64,000 bases of DNA, from contig NZ_JOFX01000036.1 in NCBI RefSeq assembly GCF_000719345.1, forward strand, positions 7,915 through 71,914. Direction: 5' to 3'. A program made the translations under genes and the position numbers. This document shows positions 1-10,739 of the stretch, piece by piece. Source of the DNA: Streptomyces sp. NRRL F-2664 (lineage in GTDB: Bacteria; Actinomycetota; Actinomycetes; Streptomycetales; Streptomycetaceae). The notes under the pieces are model-generated. The model was not told the DNA's origin. It made no database searches and saw nothing but the letters and a program-made list of their open reading frames with translations. Every line of letters starts with the position of its first letter. Position 1 is the first letter of the stretch.

Positions 1-310
1 TGGCGTGCAGCGCCATGCGGGAGGTCTGCAGCGACGAGGAGCAGTAGCGGGTGATGGTGGCGCCCGGCAGGAAGTCCATGCCCATCTGCACCGCCACGAT
101 GCGGGCCAGGTTGTGGCCCTGCTCGCCGCCCGGCAGACCGCAGCCCAGCATCAGGTCGTCGATGTCGCGCGGGTCCAGCTCGGGGACCTTGGCCAGGGCG
201 GCCTGGACGATCGTCGCGGTCAGGTCGTCCGGGCGGACGTCCTTGAGGGACCCCTTGAAGGCGCGCCCGATGGGAGAGCGGGCGGTGGAAACGATGACGG
301 CTTCGGGCAT
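1..310 (-). CDS. Acetyl-CoA C-acetyltransferase (thiolase), N-terminal part
   Basis: N-terminal 103 residues of a thiolase; the rest lies beyond the left edge. The protein opens MPEAVIVSTARSPIGRAF, a typical thiolase beginning, and carries RYCSSSLQTSRMA, where Cys90 is the expected acyl-accepting nucleophile. Thiolases condense or cleave acyl-CoAs in fatty-acid and acetoacetyl-CoA metabolism. The ATG at 308-310 is preceded on the minus strand by TTGGAG at good spacing. A plausible promoter lies just upstream. Substrate length cannot be judged from this fragment. Confidence 0.9.
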   Translation of the reverse strand, partial: MPEAVIVSTARSPIGRAFKGSLKDVRPDDLTATIVQAALAKVPELDPRDIDDLMLGCGLPGGEQGHNLARIVAVQMGMDFLPGATITRYCSSSLQTSRMALHA

Positions 311-349
311 CGGGACTCCAAGGGGTGCGTCGTTGCGGGACCGGATGCG

Positions 350-378
350 AAGTTACCGCCCCGTACGGTCGAGGTCAC
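350..378 (-). promoter_or_regulatory. Putative promoter of the thiolase gene
   Basis: Reading the minus strand, GTGACC (378-373) and TAACTT (355-350) are separated by 17 bases, a reasonable vegetative-type promoter about 40 bases upstream of the thiolase ATG. The rest of 311-557 shows no coding potential I can support. Confidence 0.4.
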
Positions 379-557
379 CGGCCTGGGGGTGTGATGCCGG
401 TCGCTCCGACCGGGCCGGACGGCCGGGGCGTCCGCACCCCCAAGGATGCGCCACCCCGGCCGGTGGGGGGCCCGCGCCGACCGGGGCGGACCCGGCGAGA
501 GCAGCGCCGGCCGCCGCAGGGCCCCCGCCGGGCGGACCGGACGGTGCGGACGGCCCC

Positions 558-1571
558 CTACGGCGCCAGCTCCGCCGCGTCCGGGGCCGCCGGCGCCGGG
601 TCCTCGCCCGGCACGCGCCGCCGGCGGCGGTGCTTGAGCAGTACCCACGGGCCGCGGGCCGCGGTGACCTCCGTACCCGCCTGCCCGGCGGCCGCCGACG
701 CGGCCTTCGCCACCGGCAGGATGTCCTCGTCGCGCGACACGTCCAGCCGGTCCGACTCCGGCCACAGCGCCAGCGCCGCGCACAGCGTCGGCAGCACGGC
801 CATGGCGGCCGTCGCGTACCCCTCCGCCGAGGGGTGGTAGGAGTCGGGGCCGAACATCTCGCGCGGGTTCGCGGCGAACTCCGGGCCCAGCAGGTCTCCC
901 ATCGAGACCGTACGGGCGCCCAGCGCGACCACCCCTATGGTCTGCGCGGCGGCCAGCTGCCGGGACACGCGCCGCGCCAGCCAGCGCAGCGGCTGGTAGA
1001 CCGGCTCGATCGTCCCCAGGTCCGGGCAGGTGCCCACGACCACCTCGGAGCCCGCCAGCCGCAGCCGGCGCACCGCCGACGTCAGCAGCCGCACCGACTG
1101 GGTCGGCGGCATCCGGCGCGTCACGTCGTTCGCGCCGATCATGATCACGCAGACGTCGGGCGGGGGCGCGTCCCGGTCCAGCAGCAGCCCCACCTGGCGG
1201 TCCAGGTCGTCCGACATGGCACCCGACAGGGCCACGTTGCGCAGCTCCACCGGCCGCTCCGCGACCGCGGCCAGCCCGGAGGCCAGCAGCGCGGCCGGCG
1301 TCTGGCGGGCCCGCCGCACCCCGAGACCCGCGGCCGTGGAATCACCCAGCATGCCCAACCGCAGCGGCTCGGGGCCCCCCGGGCCGCCGAACTCGCTCCC
1401 GTACAGCCCGTCGGCGCGCGGCGGGTCCGGCAGCCCGGACCCCACCGTGCGCTTGGCGAACTGCATCTCCGCCAATATCAGCCCGACCGCGGCGGCCCCC
1501 ACGAGTCCGATGCCGCCGCCGCCGTACGCCGCCCCCGCCGCGATGCGGCGGGCTGTTCGCGCCCTGGACAC
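558..1571 (-). CDS. SGNH/GDSL-family esterase/lipase, membrane-anchored or secreted
   Basis: A 337-residue SGNH hydrolase. An N-terminal hydrophobic stretch (about residues 10-35) suggests a signal anchor. Block I GDSTAAGLG supplies the Ser nucleophile, block III is GANDV, and block V DSYHPSAEGY supplies the Asp/His pair. The family hydrolyses esters of lipids, polysaccharides or peptidoglycan; the substrate here is unknown. The GTG start at 1569-1571 follows GAGGAGG on the minus strand. It is divergent from cystathionine beta-synthase across a 125-base promoter region. The C-terminal 60 residues are basic and probably disordered. Confidence 0.85.
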   Translation of the reverse strand: MSRARTARRIAAGAAYGGGGIGLVGAAAVGLILAEMQFAKRTVGSGLPDPPRADGLYGSEFGGPGGPEPLRLGMLGDSTAAGLGVRRARQTPAALLASGLAAVAERPVELRNVALSGAMSDDLDRQVGLLLDRDAPPPDVCVIMIGANDVTRRMPPTQSVRLLTSAVRRLRLAGSEVVVGTCPDLGTIEPVYQPLRWLARRVSRQLAAAQTIGVVALGARTVSMGDLLGPEFAANPREMFGPDSYHPSAEGYATAAMAVLPTLCAALALWPESDRLDVSRDEDILPVAKAASAAAGQAGTEVTAARGPWVLLKHRRRRRVPGEDPAPAAPDAAELAP

Positions 1572-1696
1572 CTTTCAGGCCACCTCCTCGGTCCTCATTG
1601 ACCCCTACCTGCCCCGTACACACGGTCGGCCAATCCCTTTCGGCATACCCTGGCCGTGCCTCCCGGAGAACCCGTGGAGTCCCCTCCTTGGAGAAC

Positions 1697-3082
1697 ATGG
1701 TGCAATTCCACGATTCGATGATCAGCCTCGTCGGCAACACCCCGCTGGTGAAGCTCAACCGTGTGACCGAAGGCCTGCAGGCCACCGTCCTTGCGAAGGT
1801 CGAGTACTTCAATCCCGGCGGATCCGTGAAGGACCGGATCGCCGTACGGATGATCGAGGCCGCCGAGCAGAGCGGAGCCCTCAAGCCCGGCGGCACCATC
1901 GTGGAGCCGACCAGCGGCAACACGGGCGTAGGACTCGCCATCGTGGCCCAGCAGAAGGGCTACAAGTGCATCTTCGTCTGCCCTGACAAGGTGTCCATGG
2001 ACAAGATCAACGTGCTGCGCGCCTACGGCGCCGACGTGGTCGTCTGCCCGACCGCCGTCGACCCCGAGCACCCGGACTCGTACTACAACGTGTCCGACCG
2101 CCTCGTGCGCGAGACCCCGGGCGCCTGGAAGCCCGACCAGTACAGCAACCCGAACAACCCCCGTTCGCACTACGAGACCACCGGTCCGGAGCTGTGGGAG
2201 CAGACGGACGGGAAGATCACCCACTTCGTCGCCGGCGTCGGCACGGGCGGCACGATCTCCGGCACCGGCAACTACCTCAAGGAGGTCAGCGGCGGGAAGG
2301 TCAGGGTCATCGGCGCCGACCCCGAGGGCTCGGTCTACTCCGGCGGCTCCGGCCGCCCCTACCTCGTCGAGGGCGTCGGCGAGGACTTCTGGCCGACCGC
2401 CTACGACCCGAACGTCACCGACGAGATCATCGCGGTGTCCGACAAGGACTCCTTCCAGATGACCCGTCGGCTGGCGAAGGAGGAGGGCCTCCTCGTCGGC
2501 GGCTCCTGCGGCATGGCCGTCGTGGCCGCGCTGAAGGCCGCCGAGGGGCTCGGCCCGGACGACGTCGTCGTCGTCCTGCTGCCGGACAGCGGCCGCGGCT
2601 ACATGAGCAAGATCTTCAGCGACGAGTGGATGGCGGGACACGGCTTCCTGGAGGAGGCCGGACCGTCCGCCCGCATCGGCGACGTGCTGAACGACAAGGA
2701 GGGCGGCATCCCCTCCCTCGTCCACATGCACCCCGAGGAGACCGTCGGCGAGGCCATCGAGGTCCTGCGCGAGTACGGCGTCTCCCAGATGCCGATCGTC
2801 AAGCCGGGCGCCGGCCACCCCGACGTGATGGCGGCCGAGGTCATCGGCTCCGTCGTCGAGAAGGAACTGCTCGCCGCGCTGTTCGCGCAGCGCGCCGCGC
2901 TCTCCGACCCGCTGGAGAAGCACATGAGCTCGCCGCTGCCGCAGGTCGGCTCGGGCGAGCCGGTGTCCGAGCTGATGGCGGTGCTCGGCGAGGCCGACGC
3001 GGCGATCGTGCTGGTCGAGGGCAAGCCCACCGGTGTGGTGAGCCGCCAGGACCTCCTCGCCTTCCTGGCGAAGACGAAGTAG
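1697..3082 (+). CDS. cbs: Cystathionine beta-synthase
   Basis: PLP-dependent enzyme of 461 residues condensing L-serine with homocysteine to cystathionine (reverse transsulfuration). The PLP lysine is Lys45 in GGSVKDR, followed by the phosphate loop TSGNTGVGLA near residue 75. The C-terminal ~130 residues form a CBS-domain pair (HMHPEETVGEAIEVL... GVVSRQDLLAFL). The reading frame is open further upstream, but ATG 1697 has GGAG seven bases ahead and gives a start at the conserved VQFHDSMISLVGNTPL. A TACCCT -10-like element lies at 1646-1651. Length matches actinobacterial homologues. With ahcY and cysteine dioxygenase it is one of three sulfur amino-acid genes in the window. Confidence 0.95.
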   Translation: MVQFHDSMISLVGNTPLVKLNRVTEGLQATVLAKVEYFNPGGSVKDRIAVRMIEAAEQSGALKPGGTIVEPTSGNTGVGLAIVAQQKGYKCIFVCPDKVSMDKINVLRAYGADVVVCPTAVDPEHPDSYYNVSDRLVRETPGAWKPDQYSNPNNPRSHYETTGPELWEQTDGKITHFVAGVGTGGTISGTGNYLKEVSGGKVRVIGADPEGSVYSGGSGRPYLVEGVGEDFWPTAYDPNVTDEIIAVSDKDSFQMTRRLAKEEGLLVGGSCGMAVVAALKAAEGLGPDDVVVVLLPDSGRGYMSKIFSDEWMAGHGFLEEAGPSARIGDVLNDKEGGIPSLVHMHPEETVGEAIEVLREYGVSQMPIVKPGAGHPDVMAAEVIGSVVEKELLAALFAQRAALSDPLEKHMSSPLPQVGSGEPVSELMAVLGEADAAIVLVEGKPTGVVSRQDLLAFLAKTK

Positions 3083-3438
3083 CGGTGGGGCGGCATGTCC
3101 CGGCCGTCGCGCAAACGGTACGGGCCGGACACGTGACAGCAGCACGGCCTTAACACGACTCCGGCACAGTGGTGGTCGTCGGCAGGGAACCGGGGAACCG
3201 GGCCCGGCCGGCACCACCGACGGTGTTCGCGCACCCCCCGGAGCGGCTCCCGGACACGCGAGCACCACGGACGCGGACGGCCCTGACCCGGCCGTGTCCT
3301 TCGCGGGGACCGCCGTCGTCCCGCCCCTCGATCGAGGGTGCGGCGGTCCCCGCGCACACCCTTCTCCGGCGTTCCGTCCGCCTCCGCCCCCGTATCGGGG
3401 GCCGGGCCGGCGGCGCGGCGGGCGAGCGGCGGCAGGGG
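3083..3438. other. Intergenic region between cbs and a convergent small gene
   Basis: 356 bases without a supported gene. The only clear structure is the hairpin at 3303-3353. No tRNA cloverleaf or small ORF with a ribosome site was recognised. Confidence 0.6.
3303..3353. terminator. Bidirectional hairpin terminator
   Basis: Perfect 13-base inverted repeat (3303-3315 and 3341-3353) whose loop itself contains the palindrome CCTCGATCGAGG. It lies between convergent genes and could end transcription from both sides, although it is 220 bases past the cbs stop. Confidence 0.6.
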
Positions 3439-3822
3439 TCAGGCCGGGGAGTCCGGCCGGGGGCGCCGCAGGCGGGCGGCGTGGACGAGGTTCACCCCCA
3501 GCACCCCGACCCAGGCCACCACCAGCCCCTTGAAGCCCTCCTGTGCGGCACCGATCGCCGACAGCGGGACGGCCAGGACCAGGGTGATGATCGCGAAGCC
3601 GAAGCGTTCGCCGAAGTTCCCCTCCGCCGGGTCGCCCCCGGCGTAGCGGCCGTCGCCGCGTGCCGCGGCCAGCCGTTCCTCGGCGAGCCGGCGCCGCAGC
3701 TGGGTGTCGACCTTCTCGACGAACGAGTCCACCAGCGCGGCCTCGTACTCCGGGCCCAGCTCCCGCCGGGCCTTCAGCGTCGCGTCGAGTTCCTTCTTGA
3801 GCTCTGGGGCGTGGGTGTCCAT
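3439..3822 (-). CDS. Small membrane protein of unknown function
   Basis: 127 residues. The N-terminal half is charged and helical (rich in Glu, Lys, Arg and Leu to about residue 65, coiled-coil-like); two hydrophobic segments follow (about residues 75-92 and 95-113) with a basic C-terminus, so the protein probably sits in the membrane as a hairpin. I do not recognise the family with certainty. The ATG at 3820-3822 is six bases from TACGGT on the minus strand, the spacing expected of a leaderless transcript. The frame stays open far upstream, but those earlier starts would cross the rpiR promoter. It is divergent from rpiR. Confidence 0.7.
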   Translation of the reverse strand: MDTHAPELKKELDATLKARRELGPEYEAALVDSFVEKVDTQLRRRLAEERLAAARGDGRYAGGDPAEGNFGERFGFAIITLVLAVPLSAIGAAQEGFKGLVVAWVGVLGVNLVHAARLRRPRPDSPA

Positions 3823-3902
3823 GGCCCCACCGTAGGAAGCGCCGCCGCCCCCGACACTGGGGCTGTCCCCCCTATCCGCATCGCGGGCACCGGCTTGCCC
3901 CG

Positions 3903-3920
3903 CTGCATAACCCCATGCAG
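3903..3920. promoter_or_regulatory. Inverted repeat CTGCAT-N6-ATGCAG upstream of rpiR
   Basis: Perfect 6-base arms (3903-3908, 3915-3920) in the 141-base region between the divergent membrane-protein gene and rpiR. It is a candidate operator. The sequence TGCATAA...ATGCA also resembles Streptomyces arginine-type boxes, so the regulator is uncertain. Confidence 0.35.
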
Positions 3921-3963
3921 AGTGCTCCGTGACTGAATGGACCAGCGGGACGGAGGGGACGGC

Positions 3964-4806
3964 ATGAGCGACAGCCCGGCGGCGCGGCTCCAGGCGCTGT
4001 TCGAGGGGCACCGGCTGACGCCGACCCAGCGGCGGATCGCGCACTGCATGGTGCGCGGCGCGGCGGAGGTGCCCTTCCTGTCGAGCGTCGAGCTCGCCGA
4101 GCTGGCAGGGGTGAGCCAGCCGTCGGTGACCCGCTTCGCCGTGGCGCTCGGCTTCGACGGCTACCCCGCACTGCGCAGGCACCTGCGCGAGGTGGCCCCG
4201 GCCGAGCGGGCCTCCGCCGCGCCCGAGGACCCGTCCAACGAGTACCAGCAGGCCGTCCTCGGCGAGATCGAGAACCTGCGCCGGCTCGCCGAGATGCTGG
4301 CCGACCCCGCGCCGGTCGAGGAGGCGGGCCGGCTGCTCGCCGCGTCGACCCCGCTGCCGGTGTTGGGGCTGCGGGCGGCGTCCTCGCAGGCGCGCGGCTT
4401 CGCGTACTTCGCGGCCAAGGTCCATCCGGACGTACGGCTTCTCGACGAGGGCGGCTCGATGATGGAGGACCGCATCGACGCGGCCCTCTACGAGGGCGCC
4501 ACGGCCCTGCTGTGCTTCGCCCTGCCCCGGTACCCCCGGGAGGTCGTGGACACACTGGAACGGGCGCGCACGGCCGGGCTGACCGTGGTGACGGTCGCGG
4601 ACTCGGCCTTCGCCCCGGTCGCCCGCCACTCGGACCTGCTGATCCCGGCCCCGGTCGGCACGGGACTGGCCTTCGACACGGCATGCGCGCCGATGCTGCT
4701 GGGCCGGGTCCTGCTGGAGGCCATGGCGGACGCGCTGCCGGACGCCCAGGCCCGTCTGGAGGCCTTCGACACCCGCGCGGCGGCCCGCGGCCTGTTCGTG
4801 GAGTGA
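3964..4806 (+). CDS. RpiR-family transcriptional regulator (HTH + SIS)
   Basis: 280 residues. The N-terminal HTH_6 domain (to about residue 75) contains LTPTQRRIAHCMV and SQPSVTRFAVALGFDGY. The C-terminal half is a SIS sugar-phosphate/ligand-binding domain (VLGLRAASSQARGFAYF... FALPRYPREVVDTLERA). The frame is open from 3937, but ATG 3964 has GGAGGGG seven bases ahead. It stands beside the histidine-utilisation genes and shares the 9-mer TGACTGAAT in its own upstream region (3930-3938) with the palindrome over the hutU promoter. I infer it controls hut genes and itself; the effector could be urocanate or another pathway intermediate. Confidence 0.88.
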   Translation: MSDSPAARLQALFEGHRLTPTQRRIAHCMVRGAAEVPFLSSVELAELAGVSQPSVTRFAVALGFDGYPALRRHLREVAPAERASAAPEDPSNEYQQAVLGEIENLRRLAEMLADPAPVEEAGRLLAASTPLPVLGLRAASSQARGFAYFAAKVHPDVRLLDEGGSMMEDRIDAALYEGATALLCFALPRYPREVVDTLERARTAGLTVVTVADSAFAPVARHSDLLIPAPVGTGLAFDTACAPMLLGRVLLEAMADALPDAQARLEAFDTRAAARGLFVE

Positions 4807-4827
4807 GCCTCAGCGGTGGCTGAGCTC
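4805..4827. terminator. Hairpin between convergent rpiR and decarboxylase genes
   Basis: GAG-C-CTCAGC pairs with GCTGAG-CTC around a four-base loop with one bulge, starting inside the rpiR stop codon. It is placed to terminate rpiR. Confidence 0.45.
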
Positions 4828-4896
4828 CGCCGGCCCGGTGTCGCCTCCCAACTGCTCGGCCTGGCCCCGACCGCTACGTGCTGCGGCTGCCCGCGG

Positions 4897-6318
4897 TCAC
4901 CGCGCCGGCCCCGGACGGCCTGATCGTGGGCCTGGCGGTGGGTCTGGCGGCCCCCCCTGGAGCAGGGCGTCCCGCAGCGCGCCGCCGGCCTCCGCCACGA
5001 TGTCGGCGGGTCGCTGCGCGGGCCTGGCGAGGCGGAAGCGGACCCTGCCGGAGGAGGTCACCGTGAAACCGTGGACGGCCGGGCGCGGCAGGCTGTTGTA
5101 GCCGTAGTGCGCCGTGAAGAAGTACGCGCCGGTGTCCGGTACGCCGATCAGGTCGCCGGGGGCGAGCAGCGGCAGCTCGCGGGCCGCGGCGAGCAGGTCC
5201 CCGGCGAAGCAGGCCGGACCCGCGACGTCCTGCGCCACCGCCGGGCCCGTCCTCGGGGCGCCCTGCGCGTCGTACGGCAGGATCCGCACGGGCCAGGCGG
5301 CCGGGGCGTACGCGGTGCGGGTGGCCAGCTGGACGCCGGCGTGGGTGAGCGCGATCGGCCGGGAGCCGCTGCGCTTGGTGTACTCCACCCGGGCCAGCAC
5401 CAGCCCGTGCTTGGCGAGCAGGGACCGGCCGAACTCGGTGACCAGGCCGTAGGAGCCGTCGAAGAGCGCCGGGACGGCCCCGCGCAGCGCGGCGACGTAC
5501 TGGGCGTACGTCGGGACCGCCTCGTCCGAGGCGAAGTTCACCGGCAGGCCGCCGCCGATGTCGAGGGTGTCGATCCGGCGGTGTCCGGCCGCCGCGTTGA
5601 TCTCCTCGGCCAGTGCATGCAGTTCCCGTACGCCCTCCGCGAGCAGTTCCAGGGGGACGCCCTGCGAGCCCGAGTGGACGTGCAGGCGGGTCAGCCACGG
5701 GCGGTCCAGGAAGGCCCGGACGAGCCACTCGCGCGCCCCGGGATCGCGCAGGGCGACGCCGAACTTCGAGGTGGACGTCGCCGTGGAAAGGGCGTCGATG
5801 GCGCCCGCGCCGGTCTGCGGATTGACCCGGACGCCGATCGGGGACGCGGTCCGCGCCCCGGCGACGAGCGCGTCGAGGCGCTCCAGCTCCTGCCGGTTGT
5901 CGGCGTTGACGGCGATCCCCAGGGCCAGCGCCCCGCGCAGCTCGGCCGTCGTCTTGGCGGGGGAGTCCAGGACCGTGCGGGCCGCGGGCACGCCCGCCGC
6001 CCGGGCCAGGGCCAGCTCGCCGGGGCTGGCCACCTCGCAGCCCAGACCGGCCGCCGCGAGCAGCCGCAGCACGGGCACCAGCGGCGCGGCCTTGACGGCG
6101 AAGGCGTGCAGGACGGGCGTTCCCGGGGCCAGGGCCCCGGCGAAGGCCGCGGTCAGGGCGGCCGCGGAGGCCCGGATCCCGTCGGTGTCCAGCAGGCAGA
6201 CCAGGGGCTCGCCGGCATCGGCCCCGCCCACCAGCCCCTGCTCGACCGCGGCCCGTACGACCCGGTCCCGGCGCTCGGCGGCGCCCTCGCCCTCCGTGTC
6301 TGCGGCCATGTCCGCCAT
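4897..6318 (-). CDS. PLP-dependent diaminopimelate/ornithine-type decarboxylase (alanine-racemase fold)
   Basis: 473 residues, fold-III decarboxylase similar to LysA. The PLP lysine is in HAFAVKAAPL, the glycine-rich phosphate site is LDIGGGLPVNF, and the C-terminal sheet domain ends with PDTGAYFFTAHYGYN. The family decarboxylates meso-DAP, ornithine, arginine or related amino acids. Position between rpiR and hutU, divergent from hutU over the putative operator, suggests a side role in amino-acid catabolism rather than housekeeping lysine synthesis. That is inference. The start is ATG 6316-6318 (a second ATG lies nine bases in); no strong ribosome site is visible. The C-terminus is Pro/Gly-rich. 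Confidence 0.82.
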   Translation of the reverse strand: MADMAADTEGEGAAERRDRVVRAAVEQGLVGGADAGEPLVCLLDTDGIRASAAALTAAFAGALAPGTPVLHAFAVKAAPLVPVLRLLAAAGLGCEVASPGELALARAAGVPAARTVLDSPAKTTAELRGALALGIAVNADNRQELERLDALVAGARTASPIGVRVNPQTGAGAIDALSTATSTSKFGVALRDPGAREWLVRAFLDRPWLTRLHVHSGSQGVPLELLAEGVRELHALAEEINAAAGHRRIDTLDIGGGLPVNFASDEAVPTYAQYVAALRGAVPALFDGSYGLVTEFGRSLLAKHGLVLARVEYTKRSGSRPIALTHAGVQLATRTAYAPAAWPVRILPYDAQGAPRTGPAVAQDVAGPACFAGDLLAAARELPLLAPGDLIGVPDTGAYFFTAHYGYNSLPRPAVHGFTVTSSGRVRFRLARPAQRPADIVAEAGGALRDALLQGGPPDPPPGPRSGRPGPAR

Positions 6319-6348
6319 CCCATCACCCGAAGGGGCCGCCCGCAGCTG

Positions 6349-6377
6349 TTGACTGAATCTATTCAGGGCGCGAGGAT
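6349..6377 (+). promoter_or_regulatory. hutU promoter with overlapping palindrome CTGAAT-CT-ATTCAG
   Basis: TTGACT (6349-6354) and GAGGAT (6372-6377) are 17 bases apart. The perfect palindrome 6353-6366 overlaps the -35 box and spacer, the usual place for a repressor. The 9-mer TGACTGAAT (6350-6358) recurs upstream of rpiR. The site also lies between hutU and the divergent decarboxylase. Confidence 0.5.
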
Positions 6378-6415
6378 GTGAATGGAATCATCAACATCGG
6401 AGGAGGCACCCCGCC

Positions 6416-8076
<1,661 letters not shown>

Positions 8077-8080
<4 letters not shown>

Positions 8081-9339
8081 GCGGGGCCGCATCGACGCCC
8101 GCGGCCGGACCGGCCGCGGGCTCCGGCGGGGCGCCGTCGTTCCACGCCATGTGGGCCGACCTCGCGCCCGTCGGCCGCAACGCCGACACCGGCGGCTACC
8201 GCCGCTACGCCTGGACCGGCGCCGACGCCGACTGCCGCACCTGGTTCCAGGAGCAGGCCGAGGCGCGCGGGCTCACCTACGAGACCGACCGCAACGGCAA
8301 CCAGTGGGCCTGGCTCGGCGACCCGCTCGCCGGGGACGCCGTCGTCACCGGCTCCCACCTGGACTCCGTCCCCGACGGCGGGGCCTTCGACGGCCCCCTC
8401 GGCGTAGTGTCCTCCTTCGCCGCCCTGGACGAGCTGCGCAGGAGGGGCGCGCAGTTCTCCAGGCCGCTGGCCGTCACCAACTTCGGCGACGAGGAAGGCG
8501 CCCGCTTCGGCCTCGCCTGCGTCGGCTCCCGGCTCACCGCCGGGCAGCTGACCAAGGAGAAGGCGTACGAGCTGCGCGACGCCGACGGCATCAGCCTGCC
8601 GCAGGCCATGGAGGCCGCCGGACACGACCCCGCGGCCATCGGGGCCGACCCCGAACGGCTGGGCCGCATCGGCGCCTTCGTCGAACTGCACGTGGAACAG
8701 GGCCGCGCCCTGGACCTGTCCGGCGACCGGGTCGGCATCGCCTCCGCGATCTGGCCGCACGGCCGCTGGCGGTTCGACTTCCGCGGCGAGGCCAACCACG
8801 CCGGCACCACCCGCCTCGTGGACCGGCACGACCCGATGCTGACGTACGCGGCGACCGTACTGGCCGCCCGTACCGAGGCGGCCCTCGCCGGCGCCGTCGC
8901 CACCTTCGGCAAGATCTCCGTCGAGCCCAACGGGGTCAACGCCATCGCGTCGCTCGTGCGCGGCTGGCTCGACTCCCGCGCCGCCGACCAGGCCACCCTC
9001 GACACCGTCGTCACCGCCATCGAGAAGGCGGCCCGCGAGCGCGCCGAGCAGGACGGCATCGACCTCACGGTCGTCCGGGAGTCCTTCACCCCGGTCGTCG
9101 AGTTCGAGCACGCCCTGCGCGACGAGATGAACCGGATCCTGGGCGGCTCCGTCCCCGTCCTGGGAACCGGGGCGGGACACGACGCGGGGATCCTCTCCGC
9201 CGCCGTCCCGACCGCGATGCTGTTCGTACGGAACCCGACCGGCGTCTCGCACTCCCCGCGCGAGTTCGCCGCCGAGGACGACTGCGTGGCCGGCGTCCTC
9301 GCCCTCGCCGACGTACTGGAAGGCCTGGCATGTCGCTGA
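8077..9339 (+). CDS. M20-family amidohydrolase, probable N-formylglutamate deformylase (alternative form)
   Basis: 420 residues. Sequence is that of allantoate amidohydrolase/N-carbamoyl amino-acid hydrolase (M20): [19 protein letters not shown] holds metal-binding His and Asp, then [10 protein letters not shown] the catalytic Glu pair, ELHVEQG, and the C-terminal GAGHDAG. GTG 8077 overlaps the hutU stop by four bases, so it is translationally coupled. Its place between hutU and hutF makes cleavage of N-formylglutamate to glutamate and formate the likely role, an alternative deformylase recognised in actinobacterial hut clusters. Allantoate hydrolysis remains the competing call because no other ureide genes are present. 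Confidence 0.8.
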
Positions 9340-10670
9340 CGACGTACTGGCTGGAGCACGCCTGGCTCGGCACCCATGTCGAGCCGGGCGTCGCCCTGGA
9401 GGTGTCCGCCGAGGGGCGGGTCGCCGCCCTGCGCACCGGCACCGACACGCCGCCGCCCGGGGCGGAGATCCTGCGCGGCCTGACCCTCCCGGGGCTCGCG
9501 AACGCGCACAGCCACGCCTTCCACCGGGCGCTGCGCGGCGCCGTCCAGGTCGGCTCCGGCACCTTCTGGACCTGGCGCGAGCTGATGTACCGGGCCGCCC
9601 AGAACCTCACCCCCGAGACCTACTTCGCGCTGGCCCGCGCCGTGTACGCCGAGATGGCCCTGGCCGGCATCACGAACGTGGGCGAGTTCCACTACGTCCA
9701 CCACGCGCCCGGCGGCACCCCGTACGCCGACCCCAACGCCATGGGCGAGGCCCTGATCGAGGCCGCCGCCGCGGCCGGCATCCGGATCACCCTGCTGGAC
9801 ACCGCCTACCTCTCGTCCGGTTTCGGCGAACCCCCCAACGCCCACCAGCAGCGCTTCTCGGACGGCAGCGCCGACGCCTGGGCGGAGCGCGTCAGCGCCC
9901 TGAAGCCGCGCGAGCACGCCCTGATCGGGGCCGCCGTCCACTCGGTGCGGGCCGTGCCCGCGGACCAACTGGCCACCGTCGCCCGCTGGGCCGAGGAGCG
10001 GCGGGCGCCGCTGCACGTCCACCTCTCCGAGCAGACCGCCGAGAACGACGCCTGCCGGGCCGCCCACGGCCGCACGCCCACGCAGCTGCTGGCCGACCAC
10101 GGGGTGCTCGGACCGCGCACCACCGGCGTCCACAACACGCACCTCACGGACCCGGACATCGCCCTGCTCGGCGGCACCGGCACCGGCACCTGCATGTGCC
10201 CCACGACCGAACGCGACCTCGCCGACGGCATCGGCCCGGCCACCCGGCTCCAGCAGGCCGGCAGCCCGCTGTCGCTGGGCAGCGACAGCCACGCCGTCAT
10301 CGACCTGCTCGAAGAGGCCCGCGCCATGGAGCTGAACGAGCGGCTGCGCAGCCGTACGCGGGGCCACTGGACGGCGAACGCGCTGCTGACCGCCGCCACC
10401 GGGGACGGGCACGCGGCGCTGGGCCTGGCCGACGCCGGCCGCCTGGAGGCGGGCGCGCTCGCGGACTTCACCACCCTCGCCCTGGACTCCGTGCGCACGG
10501 CCGGTCCGCTGCCGCGGCTCGGTGCCGAGACCGCCGTCTTCGCCGCCACCGCCGCGGACGTCCGCCACACGGTGGTCGGCGGCCGGCACGTCGTCCGCGA
10601 CGGCCACCACACCCTGGTCGCCGACGTCCCGTCCGCCCTGTCCGAAGCGATCGCGGCCCTCCGCGCCTGA
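9330..10670 (+). CDS. hutF: Formimidoylglutamate deiminase
   Basis: 446-residue amidohydrolase-superfamily enzyme that converts N-formimino-L-glutamate to N-formyl-L-glutamate and ammonia. Metal ligands are visible in [13 protein letters not shown] (HxH), LHVHLSEQ and [14 protein letters not shown] 9330 lies within the end of the preceding gene (ten-base overlap) with GGAAGG seven bases upstream. Presence of HutF together with the M20 enzyme indicates the five-step route through formylglutamate rather than direct formamide release by HutG. Confidence 0.92.
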   Translation: MSLTTYWLEHAWLGTHVEPGVALEVSAEGRVAALRTGTDTPPPGAEILRGLTLPGLANAHSHAFHRALRGAVQVGSGTFWTWRELMYRAAQNLTPETYFALARAVYAEMALAGITNVGEFHYVHHAPGGTPYADPNAMGEALIEAAAAAGIRITLLDTAYLSSGFGEPPNAHQQRFSDGSADAWAERVSALKPREHALIGAAVHSVRAVPADQLATVARWAEERRAPLHVHLSEQTAENDACRAAHGRTPTQLLADHGVLGPRTTGVHNTHLTDPDIALLGGTGTGTCMCPTTERDLADGIGPATRLQQAGSPLSLGSDSHAVIDLLEEARAMELNERLRSRTRGHWTANALLTAATGDGHAALGLADAGRLEAGALADFTTLALDSVRTAGPLPRLGAETAVFAATAADVRHTVVGGRHVVRDGHHTLVADVPSALSEAIAALRA

Positions 10671-10739
10671 CCCTGCCGCCCGCGGCGGGCTTTCCCCCAC
10701 CCCGCCCCTTCCCGAAACCGGGCTCCGCCCGGGCCCGGT

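Noticed and set aside
3083..3302. Possible tRNA or small gene downstream of cbs
   Set aside because: No cloverleaf, anticodon loop or credible ORF could be assembled.
8277..10700. Very long open frames opposite hut genes and similar ones opposite purE, the glycosyltransferase and others
   Set aside because: They are mirror images of real genes caused by high GC at third positions; no ribosome sites or family motifs.
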